Shown piece after piece: positions 48,233 to 56,577 of a DNA stretch of 64,000 nucleotides (position 1 is its first letter; every line of letters begins with the position of its first letter). Under the pieces are notes generated by a model. That model saw nothing but the letters and a program-made list of their open reading frames with translations. It was not told the origin of the DNA and searched no databases. Source of the stretch: CAZGSN01 sp964371655 (GTDB lineage Bacteria; Desulfobacterota; Binatia; HRBIN30); contig CAYJOD010000004.1 of the NCBI GenBank assembly GCA_964371655.1, positions 121,650-185,649 on the forward strand, given 5' to 3'. Both the position numbers and the translations under genes were made by a program.

Positions 48233-49687
48233 ATGACAGAGCGCGCCAATCCTAGGATCTCCCGACGCCGCTTCCTCGGCGGTGTTGCTGTCGGCGCCGC
48301 CGGCGCCTGGGGACTTTCGTCAGGGCTGGATCGGCTCGCGGACGATCCGGCGCGGCCGCCGCAGTTGTACGAGTACTTCCTCGACAACTTCTGGTTTAAA
48401 GCGGCCGACCTCGAGCATCAGTCCATCAACGCGCCGCTCAAGGGCAAACACAGCGCCGACATCGTCATCATTGGCGGCGGTTACACCGGTCTGGCTTCCG
48501 CGTTTCACCTCAGTCGCAAGTTCCCCAACAAGAAGATCGTCCTCCTCGAAGGTGCTTGTTGCGGCTACGGCGCCAGCGGCCGTAACGGCGGCTTCTGCGA
48601 CGCCGGCTTCTCCGGCTTGCTGTCCTACGTCGAGACGGTCGGGCCGGAGGCTGGCCGCAAAGCATTCGAGGCCAGTCTGTTCGGCGTCGATCAGATCCGA
48701 CGCTTGGTCAACGAGCATGGCGTACAGTGCGACTTCGAAGAGAACGGCATGCTCGAGTCGGCGACCGACGAGCAGCAAGCCAGCACCCTGCTCAAGCATC
48801 AGGCGACGTACAGATCGCTGGGCATCGACACGACCCTGATGCAGGGGCGCGAGCTGCAGGCTGAGATCAAGTCGCCGCGTTACGTGGCGGCGCTGAAGTT
48901 TCCGCACGGCGCCATCCTCAACCCGGCCAAGCTGGCGCGCGCCATGAAACCGCTGATCGAGAACGCCGGCGTCGAGGTGCGGGAACGCACCGTGGTCCTA
49001 CGGGTCACGCCAGGAAAGGTGCATCGCATCGAAACCGAGATGGGCGAGATCAGCGCGCCGGTGCTGGTCCTCGGTCTCAATGGTTACGCGCCCAAGCTCG
49101 GCTTCTTCCGCGACCGCGTCTTGCCGCTGTGCAACTACGTCATCGCCACCAAGCCGCTGAGCGCGGCGCAGTGGGAGTCGATCGGCTGGCAGAAACGGCA
49201 GGGCATGGCCGACATGCGGGTCCTGTTCGACTACCAACGCCCCACCGCCGACGGCCGCATCGTCATTGGCGGAGCGCAGGCTCCGTACTTTGCCAACGAC
49301 GCGCTGAGCTCGGGCAACTACAAGCCGGTGATCGAGGCGCTCACCCAGAGCCTGTTCACCACCTTCCCGCAGCTCGAGGGGTTGGGCATCGATCACGCCT
49401 GGGGCGGCACCATGGGCTTCACCCTCGATTTCACGCCGTCGGTTGGTGTCATGGGCGACTACAACAACATCTTCTACGGCGTCGCCTACAACGGTGAAGG
49501 CGTGGCCTTCGCGCAGACTGCCGGCCGCATCATCTCCGAGTTGATGGCCGCCGAGGAGAGCGAGCTGACCAAGCTCGTCGTCGTCAATCACCACATGCCC
49601 TACATGGGTCCGGCGAGCCTGCGCATCGTCTTCGAACGCCTCTACCAGTGGTACGTGGTGCGCACCGCCGCCAAGACGGTGCGTTGA
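48233..49687 (+). CDS. FAD-dependent oxidoreductase (DAO/PuuB-like) with Tat signal
   Basis: A 484-residue flavoprotein of the D-amino-acid-oxidase/gamma-glutamylputrescine oxidase type. Tat signal SRRRFLGG is followed by a hydrophobic stretch, so export by Tat is likely. The FAD-binding motif is ADIVIIGGGYTGLASAFHLS. Further motifs are GASGRNGGFC, VLVLGLNGYAPKLG and YGVAYNGEGVAFAQTAGRII. ATG 48233 is chosen because it places the Tat motif at about residue 9; ATG 48218 is also possible. The substrate (an amine or amino acid) cannot be stated. Confidence 0.88.
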   Translation: MTERANPRISRRRFLGGVAVGAAGAWGLSSGLDRLADDPARPPQLYEYFLDNFWFKAADLEHQSINAPLKGKHSADIVIIGGGYTGLASAFHLSRKFPNKKIVLLEGACCGYGASGRNGGFCDAGFSGLLSYVETVGPEAGRKAFEASLFGVDQIRRLVNEHGVQCDFEENGMLESATDEQQASTLLKHQATYRSLGIDTTLMQGRELQAEIKSPRYVAALKFPHGAILNPAKLARAMKPLIENAGVEVRERTVVLRVTPGKVHRIETEMGEISAPVLVLGLNGYAPKLGFFRDRVLPLCNYVIATKPLSAAQWESIGWQKRQGMADMRVLFDYQRPTADGRIVIGGAQAPYFANDALSSGNYKPVIEALTQSLFTTFPQLEGLGIDHAWGGTMGFTLDFTPSVGVMGDYNNIFYGVAYNGEGVAFAQTAGRIISELMAAEESELTKLVVVNHHMPYMGPASLRIVFERLYQWYVVRTAAKTVR

Positions 49688-50109
49688 CGTTGCGTCGGAG
49701 CCAGAGCGCGTAAACGCAGATGTTGTCGCGGCCGGGTAGTCGCTGTTGGTTTGCAGATCAGCGCGTCGAATCCACCCGCGGCCACGCTCCGATGAGCTTG
49801 TCTGAAAACGCAGAGGGCGCGTAGCCGGGAACCCCTCCGCTCCAAAGCGGGAGCAAGCTCCCGCACTCCAAAGGGTGCGGGAAAGGAGAAGGGGTTCGAT
49901 CATTCGGTGCGGGGAGCCACTTTGGAGTGCGGCGGCTTGCCGCCGCTTTCGACTGCGGCGAGCGTGCACCCGAGCAGTTGTGAGACAACATCCGGTGAGC
50001 GCGGCTACATTCAGGGGCCTGCTCCGAATCTCAAGTCCTCCTCGGTCGCTTTGCCATTCACGTCCGAAAATGGCCAGACATTGCGTCGCGACTGCGCCAT
50101 AGTCCGCTC
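49688..50109. other. Repeat-rich intergenic region
   Basis: No credible gene. It contains two REP-like palindromes: 49842-49873, with GGGAGCAAGCTCCCGCACTC as core, and 49920-49951, with GGCGGCTTGCCGCC as core. The latter form a REPIN-like pair separated by about 45 bp. Confidence 0.55.
49842..49951. repeat. REPIN-like pair of palindromes
   Basis: Unit 1: CCAAAGCGGGAGC, then AAGCTCCCGCACTCC. Unit 2: TTTGGAGTGCGGCGGCTTGC, then CGCCGCTTT. Each unit is a hairpin, and the two are inverted to each other. Related units lie inside the 45937-46168 element. Confidence 0.6.
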
Positions 50110-50421
50110 ATGACGTTGCCGGATCACACCATCTGTTACCGGGCACTGTCGACGCGTGACGCTCGCTTTGATGGACGTCTCTTCGTCGGCGTCCTCAGCA
50201 CCGGCATCTATTGCCGTCCGATTTGCCGTCGCGGTCGAGCCCATGTGCTTGCGGGAGCAGTGCTTCGAGACGCGTCCGGTCGCTGTGGCCGAGTCCGTCC
50301 CATTGCGCACGGAGATCGCGCCAGACGCGAACCTGGAAGGTCTTGGCGACACTGCGGAAGGGCCGGCCGAGCAGGGTGCCGTCGTAGAGCGCACGACCCG
50401 CGTCGAAAGCCGCTTCGTTGA
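50110..50421 (+). pseudogene. Truncated Ada-type (methylphosphotriester alkyltransferase) protein
   Basis: The frame starts MTLPDHTICYRALSTRDARF, then DGRLFVGVLSTGIYCRPICR. This is the beginning of Ada-family N-terminal domains, including the metal-binding CxPxC of the methyl acceptor site. After CRPIC the homology stops and the frame continues through sequence that is antisense to the end of the GST gene. The AraC and O6-methyltransferase parts are missing. It overlaps the GST gene tail-to-tail by about 40 bp or more, so a deletion fused the two convergent genes at about 50232. Confidence 0.7.
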
Positions 50422-51445
50422 AGCGCGTCTCGCCGGCGGCGCGATGGCGCTCCCAGGCGTCGTAATTCTGTTGCATCAACGGCACGAAGGTCCGACAGAT
50501 CCAGCTGAGCAGCGGCGCCAGCGCGCCGTCGAGGCATAACTCCCCATCGCTCTGGTGCTCATCGAAGTCGCCCGCCGCGATGCGGTCGATCCACGCTTGC
50601 GTCGCCGGCGCGGCACGACGGATCCAGGCGCGCGCGCTCGGATCGGTGCGGTTCATGCCGAGCTGTCCGTACGCACTGGCGTCGGCAAGTGTGAAGCGTG
50701 CACCGAAGAGGTAAGGCCGGCGCGACAGCACCGGCTCGATCGCCGCAAGCAATTCCGAGAACGCTTGCTGCAACAGCTCGCGGGAAGGCGGGAATCCCGC
50801 ACGTGCGGGTGGGCGCAGACGTACCGGCAGATCGTCGAAGCCGGCGTCGTTGGGATCCGCGACACTGAAGAGATAGGGAAGGCGGCGCACCTGACGTGCG
50901 GGGAACCAGCGGTCAACCAGCGGCGCGAGTCGACCCCACAGCGGTCGCATCTCGCGCGCCAGGCGGGCGCCGGCATCGTTGTCACGCGCCGCGACCACCC
51001 AGCGGTTGTGGTGGACCAGGTAGAGCCCGACTTCGTCGAACGCTTCGTCGATGAGATGGACCGCGAAACGCAGCGCCGGATCAGCGGTTGGGACGAGCGC
51101 GGCGGCACGCTGGTTTGGATGTGGTCCGTGCTTGTCGAGCCAGAGGGCGATCGCGGATGAATCGTAAAGATTCTCCCCTGCGGGACCGAACAGGAACGGC
51201 ACCAGCGGGAGCTCGTCGAGCTCCGTCATCCGTGGCCAGGTCAGGGGAAGGCGACCGCGCACCAGCCGGCGGCGGCGGCGATCGAAACGGAGCACTTCGA
51301 CGAAGCTCCCGGTGGCGGGTAGCCAGCGGAACCGAGCTCCGGCGAAACGCAGCAGCGCCTCGATCTTGAGCGCAAACGGAGACAGCTCCGAGCCCCACAA
51401 GACCCAGTCGTTCGCCTGCGCTCGTGGGAAAAGGCGTCGGCGCAC
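50195..51445 (-). CDS. Glutathione S-transferase-like protein with deletion-derived C-terminus
   Basis: A 416-residue protein starting at GTG 51445. The N-terminal domain has the thioredoxin-like GST region (VLWGSELSPFALKIEALLRF, then ELPLVPFLFGPAGENLYDSS with the SxAI-type element), and the middle is the helical domain (YLFGARFTLADASAYGQLG). Residues 1-~395 are consistent with the family. The last 16 residues (HGLDRDGKSDGNRCRC) are encoded on the strand opposite the broken ada, so the native end was lost. It may still be active. The upstream XRE gene ends 7 bp before. Confidence 0.8.
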   Translation of the reverse strand: MRRRLFPRAQANDWVLWGSELSPFALKIEALLRFAGARFRWLPATGSFVEVLRFDRRRRRLVRGRLPLTWPRMTELDELPLVPFLFGPAGENLYDSSAIALWLDKHGPHPNQRAAALVPTADPALRFAVHLIDEAFDEVGLYLVHHNRWVVAARDNDAGARLAREMRPLWGRLAPLVDRWFPARQVRRLPYLFSVADPNDAGFDDLPVRLRPPARAGFPPSRELLQQAFSELLAAIEPVLSRRPYLFGARFTLADASAYGQLGMNRTDPSARAWIRRAAPATQAWIDRIAAGDFDEHQSDGELCLDGALAPLLSWICRTFVPLMQQNYDAWERHRAAGETRFNEAAFDAGRALYDGTLLGRPFRSVAKTFQVRVWRDLRAQWDGLGHSDRTRLEALLPQAHGLDRDGKSDGNRCRC

Positions 51446-51452
51446 CAGTCGT

Positions 51453-51752
51453 CTACGCCGCCTTCGAAAAACTGATCTTGGCGCGATATCCCAGTCGCGC
51501 CAGAATGCGCAGCAGAAGATCGGTCGAAACGTCCTGCGTGTTTCGATTCATGATGGCTGTAATCCGCGAGCGCGAAGTCCCACATAGTTTGGCGACCTGC
51601 GCGTGGGTGAGCGCGAGTCGCCCGACGATGTCGACGATCTTATCGTTGAGGGCACTGCGCACCTCGATCTCCACCGCGTCGGCGGGGGTCAATCCTAACG
51701 CCGCCGCGAGCTGGCGCGCGTCACGTGCGATCATGAATTTGTTGCTCTTCAT
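51453..51752 (-). CDS. XRE-family antitoxin (HigA-like)
   Basis: A 99-residue protein starting at ATG 51752. It reads MIARDARQLAAALGLTPADA, then LTHAQVAKLCGTSRSRITAI, then MNRNTQDVSTDLLLRILARL. The helix-turn-helix LTHAQVAKLCGTSRSRITAIM is typical of HigA/XRE antitoxins. Its start overlaps the 3' end of the toxin-like gene at 51721 by 32 bp, the standard order of higBA (toxin first). Autoregulation of the operon is expected. Confidence 0.88.
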   Translation of the reverse strand: MKSNKFMIARDARQLAAALGLTPADAVEIEVRSALNDKIVDIVGRLALTHAQVAKLCGTSRSRITAIMNRNTQDVSTDLLLRILARLGYRAKISFSKAA

Positions 51753-52071
51753 CCCACATCTCCTTGAGTCGCTGTCTGGCGAGTGCGATCTCGTGCCGCG
51801 GGGTCTTCTGCGTCTTCTTCACAAAGGCGTGTGGAATCAGAATTCCGCGCTTCGATTTCTTGAAATAGAAGGTGCGATAGAGTCCGGCCTCATCACGAAT
51901 CCTCAACTCCTCCACTCCCACAGCCACCTCCGGCAGCGGGCGCGACAGCGGCATCCCCAGATGGTGTCCCTTCTGTAGATCCAGAATCGCCTTTCCCAGC
52001 TGGCGTTTGACTTCCGTAGGAAACGCCCGGATCGCTTCCCGAGCCGCCCGGTGAAAGATCGCTGCCTTCAC
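51721..52071 (-). CDS. Gp49/HigB-like toxin
   Basis: A 116-residue protein with GTG start at 52071. It reads MKAAIFHRAAREAIRAFPTE, then LRIRDEAGLYRTFYFKK, then ILIPHAFVKKTQKTPRHEIA, with final helix RLKEMWDEEQ. This is the phage Gp49-like/HigB family (RelE fold). The LRI/RDxxG--YR-F--K--------AF-KK--KTP--E motif is characteristic. It overlaps the HigA-like antitoxin by 32 bp, so this is a type II toxin-antitoxin pair. Catalytic residues for mRNA cleavage are plausible but not proven. Confidence 0.9.
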   Translation of the reverse strand: MKAAIFHRAAREAIRAFPTEVKRQLGKAILDLQKGHHLGMPLSRPLPEVAVGVEELRIRDEAGLYRTFYFKKSKRGILIPHAFVKKTQKTPRHEIALARQRLKEMWDEEQQIHDRT

Positions 52072-52140
52072 CGTCTGAACGTCTCAGATATGGGACATTG
52101 CGTCAAGCCGTGCGGTATCGAGGTAGTGGGTCAGTCTGAT

Positions 52141-52235
52141 TGTCATTCCGAGCCCTCGCACTTCCGCGGCGAGGAATCTTCTGCAGCAGCGTGAGGGCAA
52201 GCACTGTCAGATCCCTCGCTCCGCTGGGGATGACA
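52141..52235. repeat. 95-bp imperfect palindromic repeat, copy 2
   Basis: It begins TGTCATTCCGAGC, contains CGGCGAGGAATCTT and CAAGCACTGTCAGATCC, and ends GGGATGACA, so its ends are inverted repeats (TGTCATTCC / GGGATGACA). It matches 12534-12629. A shorter fragment of the same kind lies near 48130. Confidence 0.7.
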
Positions 52236-52382
52236 TCGAGCGACAAGAACCTGCCCACTACTCGTGTCGACGGCTTCGCTGTGGCGCGGTCGCCGCCCCC
52301 GAGCTCGAAGCCTTCGCCGCGAGCTGGCGGTGATCACCTCGGATCGTGGGCTCGACCAATCGTCGCTGGCTTGACTTGAAAT

Positions 52383-52388
52383 TATAAT
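52383..52388 (+). promoter_or_regulatory. Sigma-70 -10-like element
   Basis: A TATAAT hexamer stands in a small AT-rich patch 18 bp before ATG 52407. The TTGACT at 52371 is only 6 bp away, too near to be the paired -35, so it may be part of an operator instead. Confidence 0.4.
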
Positions 52389-52406
52389 GTCAGGTAAGAC
52401 ACGATC

Positions 52407-53483
52407 ATGTCAGAGCACATTTGGAACCGAATCCAGCAGCACCGCAGCGCGCGCGGTTGGTCTCAGGATGAGCTCGCCCGCCGAACCAATTTGTCGCGCG
52501 CCGCGGTGAGCGCGATCGAGATTCGCCGCGTCGTCCCATCGACAGCGGCGGCGTTGGCGTTGGGAGCCGCGTTCGGTTGCCGGGTTGAGGATCTTTTCAC
52601 GCTCGGCAAACCGACGACGGCCGCGGCCGAGCTCGCATGGGCGTGGCCATCGGCGAGCGAGCCGCGGCGCTTCTGGCGTGCCGCCGTAGGCGACCGCACG
52701 CTGGCGTACCCGGTCGAGAGAACGTTCTTAGGGACGTTGCCGGGCGACGGGATCGAGCGCGCGGGTGTGCGCGCGGCCCACGCTCAAGCCGATCCGGAGC
52801 GGACCTTGGTGATCGCCGGCTGTGACCCCGCCGTCGGGTTGCTGGCGGCGAAGCTGGCGCGGGACGCCGACGTCCGCACGCTGCCGTTGATTCGGTCGAG
52901 TCGTCGTGCGCTCGAGCTGCTCGGCCGCGGACTCGTTCACGTTGCCGGCCTTCACCTTGGGGACCACGACACACCTGGCGGCAATGAGCGCGCGGTCCGT
53001 GAGGTGCTCGGAGCGGGGCATACCCTCTTGCGCGTCGCACGCTGGCAGGAGGGCGTCGCCTTGGCGGCGGGTCTGGGCATCAAGACGATTCGTCAAGCGG
53101 TGGCGGCCAATATGCGCTGGGTCGGTCGCGAACCCGGATCGGGCGCGCGCCGTTGTCTCGATTCGATCATCAAGGCGCATCGCCCATTGCCCAAGGGCTA
53201 CCACCATGTGGCTGCGGACCATAGCGGCGTCGTCGAGACGATTCGCAGCGGCTGGGCACAGGCGGGGGTGTGCGTGCGTTTGCCGGCAGCGGAAGCCGGT
53301 CTGGACTTCCTGGTGGCGCGCGAAGAGGACTACGACCTCTGCTTCCGCAGCGACCTGGAGCACGACCCGCGCATCCACGCTCTGGTTCGCGCCATCCGCT
53401 CGCCGACCTTGCGGCGTATGGTCGACGAGCTGCCGGGATATGACGCCAGCCTGAGCGGCGAGCAAGTCGAAGTGCGCAGCTGA
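52407..53483 (+). CDS. XRE-HTH regulator with periplasmic-binding-like sensor domain
   Basis: A 358-residue cytoplasmic regulator. The XRE helix-turn-helix is at residues 5-65 (WNRIQQHRSARGWSQDELAR, then RTNLSRAAVSAIEIRRVVPS). The rest (about 110-340) is a PBP_like domain resembling molybdate/substrate-binding proteins and the sensor half of some ModE-like regulators: TLVIAGCDPAVGLLAAKLAR, LVHVAGLHLGDHDTPGGN, GLGIKTIRQAVAANMRWVGR, HHVAADHSGVVETIRSGWAQ, and FLVAREEDYDLCF. It precedes the porin/ModA/ModB/ModC genes in the same direction, so it most likely senses molybdate or tungstate and controls the locus. Confidence 0.85.
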   Translation: MSEHIWNRIQQHRSARGWSQDELARRTNLSRAAVSAIEIRRVVPSTAAALALGAAFGCRVEDLFTLGKPTTAAAELAWAWPSASEPRRFWRAAVGDRTLAYPVERTFLGTLPGDGIERAGVRAAHAQADPERTLVIAGCDPAVGLLAAKLARDADVRTLPLIRSSRRALELLGRGLVHVAGLHLGDHDTPGGNERAVREVLGAGHTLLRVARWQEGVALAAGLGIKTIRQAVAANMRWVGREPGSGARRCLDSIIKAHRPLPKGYHHVAADHSGVVETIRSGWAQAGVCVRLPAAEAGLDFLVAREEDYDLCFRSDLEHDPRIHALVRAIRSPTLRRMVDELPGYDASLSGEQVEVRS

Positions 53484-53567
53484 GCTCGTTGGTCCCCTCG
53501 GTTGCGTTTGCAGCTGTTCCGAGATCATGACCAAGGGGAAGTTACGTGACTGTCCGAGGAGGGATTC

Positions 53568-55025
53568 ATGAAGAAGCAAAGAGGCGGAGGGCGCGGCACC
53601 ATCGGAGCCGCCCTGTTCGGAGTGGTGATCATTATCGCAAGCGGCGTAGTCCGGGCGGACGAGGCAAAGTCAGGAAAGGATCTCGGCGACATCCTGCTCA
53701 AGAAGGGGGTGATTACCGAAGAGGAGCTGCGGCAGGCGAGGGAAGAGGAAAAGCAAAAGCAAGCAGCTGGCGAATCGCGCCTCGATGCGCTCAAGGCGAA
53801 GCTGCCGAAGTGGCTCGACATGATCACCCCGTTTGGCGACATTCGCCTCCGCCACGAAGGCTTCTACCAAGAGGACAAGACGGCGCGGAATCGGTTCCGC
53901 GTTCGGGCACGCATCGGCTTGACCGCAAACGTGAGCGACGAGATCAGCGGCACGGTGCGGCTGGTTAACGGCAACCCCAACGATCCGATCGCCTACAACC
54001 AAACGCTGGATACCACCTTCACGCCGAAATTGATCAACCTCAATTGGGCCTACCTGACCCTGAAGCCAGGGAAGACTTTCAGCATCGCGCCGGGATGGCT
54101 TATCATCACGGCCGGAAAATTCGGCGTCAATACTGCCTACAGGTTGTCCGAGCTGGTGTGGGATGAAGACGTCGCCGTGGAAGGCGCCACCGAAACGGCG
54201 AGCTTGATTGATCGGCGGGACGGATTCCTGCGCAGCCTGCGGGTGAATGCGTTCCAGTGGATTGTAGACGAGGTCGCCGATGGCAGCGATCCGTGGATCC
54301 CGGGTGGGCAAGTCGTCGGCGAAGCAGCTCTGGGCGGGAGCGCGACGTGGACGCTCGCGCTAGCTGACTACTACTACGACCACACCAACGCCGTCGCCCG
54401 TAAGTTCCTCAACCAGTACAGCGACCCGCCGACGAATTCGAAATCCAATTCGAGCTACAACAGCCAGCTGGCGAACTCCAACTCCGTCGTGAAGGACGCC
54501 AATGGCAAGATCCTTCGCTACAAGTCCGGTTTCAACGTGCTCAACATTCAGACCGCGCTGGATGCCCCGAATCCGGTCGGCCTCGGCGTGCCGGCAGGTG
54601 TATTCGGCGATCTCGCCTACAACACCGCAGCTGAGGGGCGGAATGTCGGCGTCTATGTCGGGGCCGGTATCGGCAAAGCCGGCAAAGATTGGTACCGCAA
54701 CGTCCTTAGAAACCAAGGTGATTGGGGCATGTCCTATACCTACGCGTGGGTGGAGAAGGACGCGGTGCTCTCCATTTTCACCTTCAGCGAGTGGAACGAG
54801 TTCTCAACGCTTCCCGCAACCGCTGGCGCTGCCCGAGCAACGCAGAAGGGCGGCACCAATCTCATGTCGCACATCCTGCGCTTCGACTACGTGTTGCTGT
54901 CCAACCTGCAGCTGACGGCAAAGGCCTACATTGAAAATGTGCTGGATCGAAAGATCTCGAATGCGGCGCTTACCCAGAACCCGACGCTGGTGCGGACGCA
55001 GATCGATGCGCAGCTGCGGTTCTGA
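53568..55025 (+). CDS. Putative outer-membrane porin
   Basis: A 485-residue protein with a signal peptide ending near VVRADE. A short helical segment follows (DLGDILLKKGVITEEELRQAR), typical of the N-terminus of deltaproteobacterial putative porins. The rest is a beta-barrel: ITPFGDIRLRHEGFYQED, FRVRARIGLTANVSDEISG, WAYLTLKPGKTFSIAPGWLI, DWGMSYTYAWVEKDAVLSIF, and terminal strand TLVRTQIDAQLRF with a C-terminal phenylalanine. It lies 31 bp upstream of modA, in the same direction, so it could be the outer-membrane route for the oxyanion. That link is inference; the barrel itself is well supported. Confidence 0.85.
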   Translation: MKKQRGGGRGTIGAALFGVVIIIASGVVRADEAKSGKDLGDILLKKGVITEEELRQAREEEKQKQAAGESRLDALKAKLPKWLDMITPFGDIRLRHEGFYQEDKTARNRFRVRARIGLTANVSDEISGTVRLVNGNPNDPIAYNQTLDTTFTPKLINLNWAYLTLKPGKTFSIAPGWLIITAGKFGVNTAYRLSELVWDEDVAVEGATETASLIDRRDGFLRSLRVNAFQWIVDEVADGSDPWIPGGQVVGEAALGGSATWTLALADYYYDHTNAVARKFLNQYSDPPTNSKSNSSYNSQLANSNSVVKDANGKILRYKSGFNVLNIQTALDAPNPVGLGVPAGVFGDLAYNTAAEGRNVGVYVGAGIGKAGKDWYRNVLRNQGDWGMSYTYAWVEKDAVLSIFTFSEWNEFSTLPATAGAARATQKGGTNLMSHILRFDYVLLSNLQLTAKAYIENVLDRKISNAALTQNPTLVRTQIDAQLRF

Positions 55026-55056
55026 ACCGAGGTCGGAGCAAAGAGGGGCAATGCCG

Positions 55057-55896
55057 ATGCAGCAAGCACTCCACATCGCGCAGATACTGAAGCTCGTGGC
55101 GGCCTCGTGTCTCATGCTCGCCTTGCCCGTGGGTGCGAGAGCCGACGAAGCTGATACCCCGGGCCGCGCGGGCTCCACGCCAACGGCTGCGACAGTAACC
55201 CTTGCGGCGGCGGCTGACTTGAAGTTCGCCATGGACGACCTGGTGATGCAATTCACCAAGCTGCATTCAACGATCACGGTCAACGTGACCTACGGGTCCT
55301 CGGGCAACTTCTTCTCGCAACTTTCCAACGGCGCTCCTTTCGATATGTTCCTCTCTGCCGACGCCGACTTTCCCCGGCAACTTGCCGCCGCGGGCCATGT
55401 ACTGGCTGACAGCGAGTTCTTCTATGCGGTGGGCCGCATCGTGCTCTGGGTGCCGCAGGCATCGTCCCTCGATGTGCAACGGCTCGGTATCGCGGCTCTC
55501 AAAGACCCATCCGTGCGCCACATCGCCATTGCCAATCCACGCCACGCGCCCTATGGCCGCGCTGCCGAAGCGGCGCTGCGATCGTTGGGCGTCTACGACG
55601 ACGTGAAGGCCAAGCTGGTATTCGGCGAAAACGTTGCACAGACAGCCCAGTTCGTTGAGAGCGGCGCGGCGGACGCCGGCATCATCGCCCTCGGGCTCGC
55701 CATGGCTCCGGCCATGCAGCAAGCCGGCAGGTACTGGGAGGTGCCGTTGGATGCCTATCCACGGATGGATCAGGGAGGCGTCATCATGAAAGCAGCGCGG
55801 GACCCGGCTGCCGCGCGCGCTCTGCGCGAGTTTGTGCTCAGCCCACCGGGGCGCGCTACGCTCAAGCGCTACGGGTTCGCGCCGCCGGGAGAATAA
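55057..55896 (+). CDS. modA: Molybdate ABC transporter, substrate-binding protein
   Basis: A 279-residue protein. ATG 55057 is chosen over ATG 55051 because GAGGGG is then 8 bases away. A signal peptide (about 1-32, ending GARADE) precedes the ModA fold: VTLAAAADLKFAMDDLVMQF, TVNVTYGSSGNFFSQLSNGA, PFDMFLSADADFPRQLAAAG, IAIANPRHAPYGRAAEAALR, and ENVAQTAQFVESGAADAGII. The SSGN, DMFLSADA and ANPxxAPYG motifs are characteristic of molybdate/tungstate-binding ModA. modB starts 3 bp after its stop. Confidence 0.93.
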   Translation: MQQALHIAQILKLVAASCLMLALPVGARADEADTPGRAGSTPTAATVTLAAAADLKFAMDDLVMQFTKLHSTITVNVTYGSSGNFFSQLSNGAPFDMFLSADADFPRQLAAAGHVLADSEFFYAVGRIVLWVPQASSLDVQRLGIAALKDPSVRHIAIANPRHAPYGRAAEAALRSLGVYDDVKAKLVFGENVAQTAQFVESGAADAGIIALGLAMAPAMQQAGRYWEVPLDAYPRMDQGGVIMKAARDPAAARALREFVLSPPGRATLKRYGFAPPGE

Positions 55897-55899
55897 CCG

Positions 55900-56577
55900 A
55901 TGGATTGGGCGGCCATCGCACTCAGCGTCCGACTGTCCACGTGGACTACGGCAACGCTGCTCATCATCGGCTTACCGATCGCCTACTGGCTTACCTTCTC
56001 GCCTCGGAGGTGGAAGTTCTTGGTCGAGGCGGTGGTGGCGCTGCCGCTCGTGCTGCCACCGACGGTCTTGGGGTTCTACCTCCTCCTGGCACTGAGCCCG
56101 CGGAGCGCCATTGGGCAGCTGTATGGGAAGCTCACCGGCAGCACTTTGCCCTTCACGTTCGAGGGGCTGCTGATTGCCTCTGTGCTCTACAGCCTGCCGT
56201 TTGCCGTACAGCCCTTCGCGGCGGCGTTTGCAGCAGTTGACCGGAAGCTGATCGAGGCGTCGTGGTCGCTCGGTGTGTCGCGGTTGGGAACATTTCTTCG
56301 TGTGATCGCACCACTGGCTCGGCCCGGTCTCCTCACCGGAATGATCTTGAGCTTCGCGCACACTCTCGGTGAGTTCGGTGTCGTGTTGATGGTCGGCGGC
56401 AACTTGCCGGGGGTGACGCGCACGGCGTCGATCGCCATCTACGACGACGTCCAGGCGCTCAACCATGAGGCGGCTGCACAGACGTCGCTGCTGCTGCTCG
56501 TTGTCTCGTTCGTGGTCCTGGCCGTGACCTATGCCCTACAACGAAAGCGTTCGGTGCGATGGCCGCTGCATTGGTAG
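55900..56577 (+). CDS. modB: Molybdate ABC transporter, permease
   Basis: A 225-residue inner-membrane permease with five to six spans and the cytoplasmic EAA loop EASWSLGVSRLGTFLRVIAP, which contacts the ATPase. Other family segments are VVALPLVLPPTVLGFYLLLA and MILSFAHTLGEFGVVLMVGG. The ribosome-binding site GGGAG overlaps the end of modA, and the 3' end overlaps modC by 19 bp, so modABC is one operon with coupled translation. Confidence 0.95.
   Translation: MDWAAIALSVRLSTWTTATLLIIGLPIAYWLTFSPRRWKFLVEAVVALPLVLPPTVLGFYLLLALSPRSAIGQLYGKLTGSTLPFTFEGLLIASVLYSLPFAVQPFAAAFAAVDRKLIEASWSLGVSRLGTFLRVIAPLARPGLLTGMILSFAHTLGEFGVVLMVGGNLPGVTRTASIAIYDDVQALNHEAAAQTSLLLLVVSFVVLAVTYALQRKRSVRWPLHW

Larger units (their letters stand above)
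52072..52406. other. Intergenic region with 95-bp repeat and promoter of the molybdate-type locus
   Basis: No gene. The 95-bp repeat copy 2 is at 52141-52235. A sharp -10-like TATAAT (52383-52388) lies 18 bp before the start at 52407. Confidence 0.55.

Noticed and set aside
49842..49951. CRISPR-like spacing of two palindromes
   Set aside because: Only two units, inverted rather than direct, and found again in another element; REPIN-like repeats explain it.
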